Source of the DNA: Candidatus Gastranaerophilales bacterium
GTDB lineage: Bacteria > Cyanobacteriota > Vampirovibrionia > Gastranaerophilales > Gastranaerophilaceae
NCBI GenBank assembly: GCA_944323875.1
Contig: CALUUH010000003.1
Location: 62,001-126,000 of the forward strand
Reading direction: 5' to 3'
DNA length: 64,000 bases
Shown here: positions 6,991 to 14,749 of the stretch, piece after piece
Layout: every line of letters begins with the position of its first letter
How positions within the stretch are numbered: position 1 is the first letter of the stretch
Notes under the pieces: model-generated
Told to the model about the DNA's origin: nothing
Seen by the model: the letters and a program-made list of their open reading frames with translations, nothing else
Database searches by the model: none
Program-made: the position numbers and the translations under genes

Positions 6991-8428
6991 AGATACACAC
7001 AGCGCGGTTGCTGCTGTTGGTCTTGCTGTGCCAGCCACTGTTACTGCCGTTCGTGCCGGTAGTGTAGAAGAACCGGTAGTACGCGTTGTAAGCATTGTAC
7101 TCCTCACTGGACCAGTAGCTGTAGCCATTGTATTTGATTGGAGGATTTTGGGTGTATTCGTCCTTTACTTTGAGGCCTGATTTGTCTTTGTTCGCTCCTA
7201 TCGTCACTGCGCTTCCATCGCTTGAGTTTACATATAGATTGCTAGCTAATTGTGCTAATTGCGCTCTGTTAGGTAAGTTCATGCCTTTCTCCTGACAAGT
7301 TAATTTAGCTCCTGCCCAATAGTTTGTTGAACAATAACTATAATTTCCATGCATTTCTTCCAGATCTTCATATTCACTGCCTTCACATGTGTTGATCGCT
7401 CTATTTGCTTGGAACTCTGTACTCCAGCACATGTCACCAATCGGGTTATCGCAAGTTGAAAACGCTACGCCAGAGCTTAGTTGAATATCTTTTCCTACTC
7501 TATTAGGCCCTTTCTTTCCGTTTACATCTACCATGTAACCCATGCAAGATACTTGACTACCTGTATCTTCTATAGGATCTGCATAAGGGCATTCCGGCTG
7601 GTATGCCATAATAACCGTTGTTCCGTCTGCTACTACAAAGCTCATGGTATTGGTGTTAGTCTGCCAGTCGCTCAGGCCCATGCTTGATGCGCTTGTAAGA
7701 CTGTCTGTTTCGACTTCTAAAGGTTCTTCGTTGCTACCTGTAGTAACGACTTTAGGAGAGTAGCATTTATTTATATCATTATTGTCACAGGTTTTGATTA
7801 CTTTCATATACTGCTTGAAAGTATCCATAAAGTCCTCTGTGGTATCATGTCCGGTCATAACTCCGTCAGTATTCATTCGGCGGACAGTTTCAGTGAGTTT
7901 CTTTTCCCAAAGATCTTTAGCCGTAGACCATGCTTTCTCGTTATGATTTTGAATGAGCCCCGGAAGTGTCAGTGCGGCAACTATTCCTATTACTGCCAGA
8001 GTAATCAAGACTTCTGCTAGCGTAAATGCGGCGCGCATTCCTCGCCCCTTGCGGGAGAGGATAGTTGGACTTAACGAGCGTTTAGCGAGTTTAGTCCTAA
8101 CTTGGTGAGGGGTCATGTCGGTCTTGTCGCATTGGTAAGACCCCTCACCCGAATTTCTAAGCTCACATTCGTTCGCTAACAAATTCTGCCCTCTCCCGCA
8201 AGGGGCGAGGGTATTTTTTACCGTTGACCGTACTTCTTTAGCGGTTGCCTGACTGTAAGAGCGGACTGCGTCCGCACCCTCATCCGGCCTGCGGCCACCT
8301 TCTCCCAAAGGTAGAAGGGAATGTGGCGATTGTTGTTCGTCTTGTTTCGACATCTTACTCACTTCACTCACCTTTGATGTGTAAGAGCGGACCTGTCCGC
8401 CATAACTGTTTGTTTTTTGGTTGTACAT
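6983..8428 (-). CDS. Prepilin-like protein with lectin-type C-terminus and a 134-residue repeat-derived leader (copy 2)
   Basis: Paralog of the 1963-3000 prepilin. From M131 (8038) it reads MRAA then FTLAEVLITLAVIGIV and matches copy 1 closely up to the lectin-like end CQEKGMNLPNRAQLAQLAS...YWSSEEYN...RAVCISN. The only good ribosome-binding site, AAAGGAG at 7-8 nt, serves the ATG at 8428, 390 bases and exactly 130 codons upstream; the ATG at 8038 has GAGGA almost touching it. The extra codons are translated dispersed repeats (VSEVSKMSK, LLPLGEGGRRPDEG, CGRGQNLLANECE). Prepilin peptidase would remove them by cutting before F135. The alternative is a 351-residue protein starting at 8038. Confidence 0.75.
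   Translation of the reverse strand: MYNQKTNSYGGQVRSYTSKVSEVSKMSKQDEQQSPHSLLPLGEGGRRPDEGADAVRSYSQATAKEVRSTVKNTLAPCGRGQNLLANECELRNSGEGSYQCDKTDMTPHQVRTKLAKRSLSPTILSRKGRGMRAAFTLAEVLITLAVIGIVAALTLPGLIQNHNEKAWSTAKDLWEKKLTETVRRMNTDGVMTGHDTTEDFMDTFKQYMKVIKTCDNNDINKCYSPKVVTTGSNEEPLEVETDSLTSASSMGLSDWQTNTNTMSFVVADGTTVIMAYQPECPYADPIEDTGSQVSCMGYMVDVNGKKGPNRVGKDIQLSSGVAFSTCDNPIGDMCWSTEFQANRAINTCEGSEYEDLEEMHGNYSYCSTNYWAGAKLTCQEKGMNLPNRAQLAQLASNLYVNSSDGSAVTIGANKDKSGLKVKDEYTQNPPIKYNGYSYWSSEEYNAYNAYYRFFYTTGTNGSNSGWHSKTNSSNRAVCISN
6986..7117 (-). other. Putative DGR-type variable region of prepilin copy 2
   Basis: The last 44 codons (YWSSEEYN to CISN). 27 of the 44 codons end in C, with runs of TAC, AAC, AGC, GGC and CAC, unlike the A/T-ending usage earlier in the gene. 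Framework residues match copy 1. There is a 3-codon length difference from copy 1, which adenine mutagenesis alone would not create, so the two would derive from different templates or be old paralogs. Confidence 0.45.
8040..8210. mobile_element. Foldback (MITE-like) element inside the prepilin leader
   Basis: Bounded by a 21-bp perfect inverted repeat: CCTCGCCCCTTGCGGGAGAG(G) at 8040-8060 and its complement at 8190-8210. Inside are further nested inverted segments (GTGAGGGGTC / GACCCCTCAC) and a block shared with 6641-6682. The element has no gene of its own and keeps an open frame through the prepilin leader. No target-site duplication was obvious by eye. Confidence 0.55.
8270..8410. repeat. 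Palindromic and octamer repeats in the prepilin leader
   Basis: Holds the block CCCTCATCCGGCCTGCGGCC and CCACCTTCTCCC...GAAGGG, which resembles dispersed repeats common in many bacteria (from memory), small palindromes GCGGAC-TGC-GTCCGC and GCGGAC-CT-GTCCGC, and three 9-nt units that encode VSE-VSK-MSK on the minus strand. Confidence 0.55.
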
Positions 8429-8533
8429 AGTTTAATCTCCTTTCAGTTTTCTTTTGTAATCTATTTTTCTTTTATTCATTTTTTTGCAGCACAAGTTTCA
8501 CAAGCTAGAAATAACTTGTGTTCTTCATTTGAG

Positions 8534-8583
8534 ATCCCGCAAGGCAACGACTGAGGCGAGACGCCACGAAACCGCTGCGGGAT
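8534..8583. repeat. Long palindromic repeat, ATCCCGCA...TGCGGGAT (copy A)
   Basis: A 50-nt element whose ends ATCCCGC and GCGGGAT pair, with GGCAACGACTGAGGCGAGAC in the interior. Copy B at 8676-8724 shares the left end CCCGCAAGGCAAC and right end TTGCGGGATGACG but has a different interior. Confidence 0.55.
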
Positions 8584-8675
8584 GACGGAAAGATTTTGTA
8601 TGTCTTTAGCGTTAAGCTGAGTGGTGGTGCAGGCTGGCCTGCCGGTCTGCCAATGTGTAAAAGTGGACTTGTCCA

Positions 8676-8724
8676 CCCCGCAAGGCAACAATTCTGGTGT
8701 GTTGCACTCAAACTGTTGCGGGAT
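8676..8724. repeat. Long palindromic repeat, CCCCGCAA...TTGCGGGAT (copy B)
   Basis: Second member of the pair described at 8534-8583, in the same orientation, about 140 bases away. The stem CCCGCAA/TTGCGGG is perfect. Confidence 0.55.
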
Positions 8725-8879
8725 GACGAAATGGTTTATATATATAATATTTCCATTTTTAACAAATTCTAGTCGTTCAGCGGGCCTTAAATGTTTTGCC
8801 CCCCCCTCCCGTAAAGCCAGTAATAGCAAGGGTTTCAGGCAATTGGGCGATTAAGTAGGTTTTCGAAATTTCTTCTGTT

Positions 8880-8936
8880 AACACTTTCGTCACTTTACTC
8901 ACTCTACTCACCTTACTCACTCCAGTCACTTTTTTA
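8880..8936 (-). repeat. 9-nt tandem repeat tract
   Basis: Units CACTTTCGT, CACTTTACT, CACTCTACT, CACCTTACT, CACTCCAGT in perfect 9-nt register, the reverse orientation of the GTGAGTAAA type. No gene spans it. Confidence 0.7.
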
Positions 8937-9023
8937 CTTCTCTGCGCTTCCGGCATCCTGTTTCCTCTTTCGCATACTCGTTATTTTTAGTTTAACATAT
9001 AATCCTAAAAATTTCAACCCTTT

Positions 9024-9063
9024 AACAAAAGAGTCAGGCGGGGTAAACCACGTCTGACTCTTT
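9024..9063 (-). terminator. Terminator of the filamentous adhesin
   Basis: GAGTCAG (9031-9037) and CTGACTC (9054-9060) form the stem. On the minus strand the hairpin is followed by TTTTGTT. It lies about 20 bases past the adhesin stop codon. Confidence 0.75.
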
Positions 9064-9081
9064 CTATCATAAATTATTCCA

Positions 9082-12000
9082 TTATTTCAAAGGCATTACC
9101 TGATCCATATAATCAAAGTATGTGCTTTCGGTATTAGGTGTTGAACCTAAGTTTTCAATATTCATTCTTCCTGTACGGTTTGTAATGTTGATATCTCCAC
9201 CGCCTGCATAAGTATCTTTTACTCTTGCAAGTCCGGTAAATTCTGCATTGATGTCACCGTTCTTAGAAATAATGTATCTTACATCAGCTTTATCATATTG
9301 ATCGTCAAGCGCTTTGATATTGATATCGTCTATCGCAAGAATATCAGATTTGTAAGCGTAATTTGTATCATTGAATGTCAACTCATTACCTGCTTCGCCA
9401 ATTGCGCCGCTGGAGATCAGTGAGAAACCTTTTCCTTCAATATTTGGTCTTGTTGCATCTTCTGCAGCGTTTTTAATTGAAGCAGTATTACCGTTCTTAT
9501 CAACATCAGCGAGAAGGATTACTCGACCATCTGCTTTAATATGACCGATATTCATATCAACACCGTCTGATGCCAGGTTGATTACATAGTCACCTGTTGT
9601 GCCTTTTGTGTCGTTTGTTTCAGCGTTGATTTTACCGCCTACGTTAATGTTAATTGATTTTGTTTTATCAACCTGTTCAGCATTCGGACCATAAGTATAT
9701 CCGCCGCCGCTTGAACCGGTTTCTACACCGATTTTACCGTTATTAACTTTGACGTTCAAGTCATTGCCGGCTGCGATATGTGTATTTTCAGTGCCGAGGT
9801 TTAATACAGAACCATCTTCAAGGTTAATGTTAACATCATTTGTTGCTGTGAGGTTTGCATCTTCTCTGCTTGCAGTTGTATCTCCTAACCAGAGGTGAGA
9901 ATTTTTGTTGTCAACATTAATATTTTTACCTTCTGCCCTGCCGCGAACTTTAATACCTTTTGTGCCGACATTGTTAATATTTACATCGTCTTTTGCAACT
10001 AATTTAGCATCTTTATCAACAATAATGCCGCCGTTTGCGCTTGTGTTTTCAAGGTTAATATTACCTTTTTCAAGAGTATAAGCACTGCCGTTCAAATTCA
10101 TTGCAGCAGCACTGCTGTTTTTGAAATTGATATCACCATTTTTGTTAATAATCTGACCGGTTTCGCCCATTGCAAGAGTTCCGGCGCTGTTTTCTATATT
10201 AACATCAGCGTTTTCATTGATAACAGTACCGTTAATATTCATTCCTTTAAGACCTGTGTTACGGATAGTTGTTTTGGCATTGTTTTCAATAATCGCATCA
10301 CTGCCGATTGTTAAATTCTGGCCTCTGTTAGAAACCATCAATTCGCCTTTGTTTTGAACAAGACCGTTAACTTCCATATTGCCGGCAAGGTTATAAAGTG
10401 TTGTTGAACTGTTGTTTTTAATTTCTCCGTCAAGTATCATACCATTTTTACCGGTATTTTGAACATACAATTCATCATTGTTATTCAACAACTGACCTTC
10501 TTTAGTAAGGTGTAAACCGTTACTGTTTTGTGCGCTGGTAATATTCATTTTACCGTTCTGGTTTTCAACTTTACCGCTGATAACAAAATCACCGGCCCAG
10601 TTAGAAATTGCGGTTGAACCGTTGTTTTCGATATTTCCTTTGATGTTCATACCGTTTTTACCGGTATTAGCAATTTTAATTTCATTGTCGTTAGTTAATA
10701 ATGCATCTGCACCGATTGTCAGGTTAGAGTTTTCAGTACCGTTGTTTACTATTTCCAATTTACCGTTATGGTTTTCAATCTTAGCGTTTACTAACAAGTT
10801 ACCACCGCGGTTGGTGATGTTTGTAACACCGTTGTTACGAATATTAGAATCAACACGCGCGCCTGCATCTGATGTATTCAATACGGTAACTTTACCGTTT
10901 AAGTTATCAATTACAGAGCCTTCTGCAAGATACATAGCGCCGTCACCTGTGTTTGAAACACTTATATCACCGTTTTCATTTAACAAGCCGCCGCCGAGAA
11001 CAAGATTACCGTTCTGGTTAACAACGGAAATTTTTTGGTTTTCACCCATTGCGTTTACGATACCGGAAATATTAGTTCCGCCTTCACCGGTATTGAAAAT
11101 GCTTACATCTGCATCCATTGCCGCAATGCCGCCGGGCGCATTTTCTGTACCCGCTATATTTAAAGCATTACCGGAGTTTTTGAGGACAATTCTGTTTCCT
11201 GCTTGAATAGCGATACCGTTAAAGTTCAAATCACCTGCCTGATTGTCAATAACAGTGCTGCCGTTATTCATAATAATACCGTTATGATTTAAACCGCCTT
11301 CACCTGTATTTGTAATAACAGTTGACGCATCAGCATTCGCTACTATTGCATTTTCACCGATATTTAAAGCATTACCGTCATTTGTAATTGTTAACTTACC
11401 GTTACTGTTATTTACAGTACCGTTAACATCCAGATCACCCTTTACACTCCAAATATTAGTTGTGCTTGTGTTTTCAACAGTACCATCAAGTGTAAGCCCC
11501 TCACTTCCTGAATTGATTATCTGTAAATCACCGTTATTAACGATTTTTGAATTTTCTGTCAAATGCATTTTAGGGCCCGCATTAGACAAATTCATTTTTC
11601 CGTTTTCGTTTTCAATCGTACCGTCAATGATGTAGTCACCGGCCCAGTTAGTTAAAGCTGTTGAGCCGCTGTTTTTAATCTTACCTGCCATTAAAAATCC
11701 TTCATCACCGGTATTTGCGATTTTGATTTCGTGATTGTTGGAAATTTCAGCGGTTTTGCCGATTTCTAATCCGGATCCGTTGTTTACGATAGTTAAGCGG
11801 CCGTTTTTGTTATTAATTTTGCCGCCGATAACAACTTTTCCATTGTTGCTGGAAAGAAGTGTAACGCCGTCATTTGTAACATTTCCGTTAACTGTCATAC
11901 CGTTTTCACCGCGGTTAACGAGTCTTAATTCTCCGTTATTTTCAATATTTGCAGAAGAACCGACTCTCAATTCGCCGGCATTATTAATAACAGATGTATT

Positions 12001-12903
12001 ACCGTCAGCGTTTACCAGATCACCGGAAATTACCGTATTTGACTGTCTATTATTTAATAAAACATTTCCCTGTGTATTTTCTACTTTACCTACGACTCTC
12101 AAATCTTGAGAACCGTTATTGTTCAATGTAATGTCACCTTTACCTTGATTTTGAACAAGACCGGCAATATTAATTCCGCCATCACGAACTTCAGTTTTAA
12201 TTACGATATTACCGTCTTGCAATGCCAGTGTATTACCGGCTTTCATTTCAGTAGAGTTAACAAGTGCATTAAACAGAATATCTGATTTTTTCATTGAAGT
12301 AATCAATTCAGAATTGTTAACACCGGCCAATAAAGCCCCATTTGCTGTAACAACAGCGTCCTTAGCGATAATGTCTATATCACCGCGAGAAATAACTTTA
12401 CCGTTAATAGTTACATCAGCCGTACCGTGTTTCAGGCTTGAAATATCGCCTGTGTAATTGTTATCCATGTATTTTTTATAATCTGATTGAGAAGGTGTGT
12501 ATACAGATAAAGAACCTACGTTCAAAACACCGCTAGAACCGACGACCATACCATTTGGAGAGATAAATATTGCATGCCCGTCATAAAAATTGCCATCACG
12601 CATTGAGTTAACAATACCATTAATATTGATAGTATTATCTACAAGGTTTACAAATTTAGAAACATTTTCTTCGCCATATTTAAAAATTAAGTTTGCAATA
12701 TCCCCTTCACTTAATACAAAATTTCCGTAATGTCTGAAACCGATATCCCCCTTAATATCTGACGGATTGATATTATATATACCATTATTGCCTTCAATAC
12801 CCGTAATATTTGTTGCCAGAGCATTTGAAACAACTGAATGCGACAATAAAAGACCAGCTGTCAACGCTGCGGCTAACATTTTTTTACTACTGACTAATTT
12901 CAT
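9082..12903 (-). CDS. Filamentous-haemagglutinin-type (LktA-like) secreted adhesin
   Basis: 1273 residues. Signal peptide at 1-30 (MKLVSSKKMLAAALTAGLLL...), then a two-partner-secretion N-domain: ITGIEGNNGIYNI, HYGNFVLSEGDIANLIF, INGIVNSMRDGNFYDGHAIF, SPNGMVVGSSGVLNVGSLSVYTP. From about residue 230 to 1000 come imperfect repeats of about 30-35 residues of the type NNGxTxIxNxxGDxxIxGxIENxNGK, as expected for a right-handed beta-helix. The ending (DYMDQVMPLK) lacks an autotransporter barrel, so a TpsB-like or other exporter would be needed; none is in the window. The order fits the leukotoxin LktA-family filamentous adhesins known from Fusobacterium and relatives. Role: probable surface adhesion, inferred. 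Confidence 0.85.
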   Translation of the reverse strand: MKLVSSKKMLAAALTAGLLLSHSVVSNALATNITGIEGNNGIYNINPSDIKGDIGFRHYGNFVLSEGDIANLIFKYGEENVSKFVNLVDNTININGIVNSMRDGNFYDGHAIFISPNGMVVGSSGVLNVGSLSVYTPSQSDYKKYMDNNYTGDISSLKHGTADVTINGKVISRGDIDIIAKDAVVTANGALLAGVNNSELITSMKKSDILFNALVNSTEMKAGNTLALQDGNIVIKTEVRDGGINIAGLVQNQGKGDITLNNNGSQDLRVVGKVENTQGNVLLNNRQSNTVISGDLVNADGNTSVINNAGELRVGSSANIENNGELRLVNRGENGMTVNGNVTNDGVTLLSSNNGKVVIGGKINNKNGRLTIVNNGSGLEIGKTAEISNNHEIKIANTGDEGFLMAGKIKNSGSTALTNWAGDYIIDGTIENENGKMNLSNAGPKMHLTENSKIVNNGDLQIINSGSEGLTLDGTVENTSTTNIWSVKGDLDVNGTVNNSNGKLTITNDGNALNIGENAIVANADASTVITNTGEGGLNHNGIIMNNGSTVIDNQAGDLNFNGIAIQAGNRIVLKNSGNALNIAGTENAPGGIAAMDADVSIFNTGEGGTNISGIVNAMGENQKISVVNQNGNLVLGGGLLNENGDISVSNTGDGAMYLAEGSVIDNLNGKVTVLNTSDAGARVDSNIRNNGVTNITNRGGNLLVNAKIENHNGKLEIVNNGTENSNLTIGADALLTNDNEIKIANTGKNGMNIKGNIENNGSTAISNWAGDFVISGKVENQNGKMNITSAQNSNGLHLTKEGQLLNNNDELYVQNTGKNGMILDGEIKNNSSTTLYNLAGNMEVNGLVQNKGELMVSNRGQNLTIGSDAIIENNAKTTIRNTGLKGMNINGTVINENADVNIENSAGTLAMGETGQIINKNGDINFKNSSAAAMNLNGSAYTLEKGNINLENTSANGGIIVDKDAKLVAKDDVNINNVGTKGIKVRGRAEGKNINVDNKNSHLWLGDTTASREDANLTATNDVNINLEDGSVLNLGTENTHIAAGNDLNVKVNNGKIGVETGSSGGGYTYGPNAEQVDKTKSININVGGKINAETNDTKGTTGDYVINLASDGVDMNIGHIKADGRVILLADVDKNGNTASIKNAAEDATRPNIEGKGFSLISSGAIGEAGNELTFNDTNYAYKSDILAIDDINIKALDDQYDKADVRYIISKNGDINAEFTGLARVKDTYAGGGDINITNRTGRMNIENLGSTPNTESTYFDYMDQVMPLK

Positions 12904-13058
12904 AAACTCACACCTTATCCTTTCATCATAAGTGAATTAAAATTTTAATTAAAGTACACATCATTCCTATAAACATTTAAGCATAAAAAAATTTGTCAAT
13001 ATATAAAGATTTGTTAAGAAAATAGCAAAAAATTTTCACCTTTTACTTTAATGCGAAT

Positions 13059-13553
13059 ATGCAAATATCATTCAACGGAATAAAAAATTTATATATTGGT
13101 AAAAAAGAATACGACAAGTATGGCAGTTATGTAACACCTGACAATTATGTAAAGCAGGGAAACAAGCACTACACCGTTGTCAAACTTTCCTGTAATTTAA
13201 CCAATGACGAAAACGGGAACGATCTGGATAAATTTAAACAGGCTTTGGCTAAATCAGGAAGGTATTTTCAACAAAATTGCGTAAATAGTGAAGCACCAAA
13301 CAGAATTGACCTGCAACTAATCCGGCAGGATATTAAAGACTCCAAAGGCGATGTTTCTATGTCTGATTTTGTACTAAACGGGTGCGATATGACGCTTAAT
13401 GAAAAAGCGACTTTGCCAATGTACACTTATATGGCGCATTTAACAAAAAAAATAGCAAATCTACCTGATGTTTCTGATGCTAAAAAATACTATTCTAATT
13501 TAATAAACCAGTCTGTAGCAGAAGAAGCCTGCAAATTCATTGAGTTATGTTAG
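13059..13553 (+). CDS. Hypothetical protein
   Basis: 164 residues, family not recognised. It begins MQISFNGIKNLYIGKK with no signal peptide, has mixed alpha/beta character and two cysteines near the end. There is no clear ribosome-binding site; an ACTTTAA lies about 15 bases before the ATG. It is divergent from the adhesin gene with a 155-base AT-rich gap. Many Gastranaerophilales proteins start with a similar Q-I-S-F segment (from memory), suggesting a lineage-restricted family. Confidence 0.6.
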   Translation: MQISFNGIKNLYIGKKEYDKYGSYVTPDNYVKQGNKHYTVVKLSCNLTNDENGNDLDKFKQALAKSGRYFQQNCVNSEAPNRIDLQLIRQDIKDSKGDVSMSDFVLNGCDMTLNEKATLPMYTYMAHLTKKIANLPDVSDAKKYYSNLINQSVAEEACKFIELC

Positions 13554-13624
13554 CAGGAGTCATTTAAACCAGGTACGAGTCAGGAACGAATGCAGCGAAA
13601 CATGTTTGTGGTAATATCAAATTT

Positions 13625-14749
13625 ATGGGTAAAGAATTTTATAATGAAATAAATTTATTGAAAGCTCTTGCGATAATGCTTGTCGTTTCAGGTCATCTGG
13701 AATTTTCACTTCTCGGCATATTTCCGCCATATTCATTCCAGCTTGCACTGTTCTTCTTTATCTCCGGATACCTCTTCAAAGATAAATATTTGAATGATGT
13801 TCAAACTTATCTCAAGCACCGCGTAAAAAGCCTTTTAGTACCGTATTTTTTATATACAGGCTTTTACACTCTGGTAACAATTGCAATATATAAACTTACA
13901 GGTATGTTCTGGGGCAAAGAAATAAGTCTGAAAAACTTTTTTATCACACCGTTTTTAAACGGGCATCAATTAGATCTGGCATGCCCTTTGTGGTTTGTCA
14001 CACAGTTATTCATAACTATGATTGTGTTTTTATATCTGATGAGAGTACTAACCCAAAAAACTGACAACAAATTTGTGCACCTCGGATTTTTCTCACTGCT
14101 CGGTCTTATTGCAATACCGCTTTCCAAAATAATTGAGCTTAATCCAATAAATCTGCTGGTTATAAGAACAATATTTTCACTATTTTTTGTATACTTAGGC
14201 TACTATTATAAAAACTACATAAAAGATAATTATGACATCTTCACCCCGAAAATTGCCGGCTGTGTAATCCTTTTACAATCTGTCTTGTGGCTCTTTAACC
14301 GCGATTATGATCCGGAACACGGTATCGGCCTGAGTTATGTGCTTGTTTGGGCAAGATTTGACGACCAGATGATAGTTCCTGTTATCACAAGTATTACAGG
14401 TATTTGGGCATCATTACTCGTTACCAGACTGCTTTACCCTTACTTAAAAGATGTTAAATTTTTGCAGCACATGGGTAATGTAACCTATCATATTATGGCT
14501 AACCATCTGCTCGTAATGTTTATTCTGACCGCTATATTTATGAAAATAAACGGTGTACCATTCGCAGAACGAGCAAACCATGATATTTACTGGATTTATA
14601 ACCCAGTTCAAAATACGTACTTTTTCTTTATGATAACAATGATTGTTACTACATACATCGGCGTATGGCAGCAGAAAGCTTACAAATTTTTGCAGGAAAA
14701 ATTTACATCTTTAACCACATTGCATCATAAGGATTCAAACGAACAGTAA
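13625..14749 (+). CDS. Acyltransferase 3 family membrane protein
   Basis: 374 residues with about ten membrane helices. The N-terminus shows the family hallmark (INLLKALAIMLVVSGH, about residues 8-23) with the catalytic-type histidine, followed by FFFISGYLFKDKY. Such proteins O-acetylate or succinylate cell-surface sugars; the substrate here cannot be told. A TAATAT sits 8 bases before the ATG and no Shine-Dalgarno is seen, so the mRNA may be leaderless. Its 3' end overlaps the convergent GH13 gene by 47 bases. Confidence 0.8.
   Translation: MGKEFYNEINLLKALAIMLVVSGHLEFSLLGIFPPYSFQLALFFFISGYLFKDKYLNDVQTYLKHRVKSLLVPYFLYTGFYTLVTIAIYKLTGMFWGKEISLKNFFITPFLNGHQLDLACPLWFVTQLFITMIVFLYLMRVLTQKTDNKFVHLGFFSLLGLIAIPLSKIIELNPINLLVIRTIFSLFFVYLGYYYKNYIKDNYDIFTPKIAGCVILLQSVLWLFNRDYDPEHGIGLSYVLVWARFDDQMIVPVITSITGIWASLLVTRLLYPYLKDVKFLQHMGNVTYHIMANHLLVMFILTAIFMKINGVPFAERANHDIYWIYNPVQNTYFFFMITMIVTTYIGVWQQKAYKFLQEKFTSLTTLHHKDSNEQ

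Larger units (their letters stand above)
8429..9023. other. Intergenic repeat-rich gap
   Basis: Between the prepilin start and the adhesin terminator. Two related long hairpins share CCCGCAAGGCAAC at one end and TGCGGGATGACG at the other (8534-8583 and 8676-8724). A small palindrome GTGGAC-TT-GTCCAC lies at 8663-8676 and 9-nt CACTTTACT-type repeats at 8880-8935. A 117-codon open frame on the minus strand (8476-8829) is a translation of these repeats, not a believable gene. Confidence 0.65.

Noticed and set aside
8476..8829. 117-codon minus-strand open frame
   Set aside because: Its peptide repeats VIPQ..F...LPCG, the translation of the two long palindromes at 8534 and 8676. No ribosome-binding site. 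It is repeat DNA.
10622..11206. 194-codon plus-strand frame antisense to the adhesin
   Set aside because: Arises from the periodic codon use of the repeat region; hydrophobic, low-quality sequence and no ribosome-binding site.
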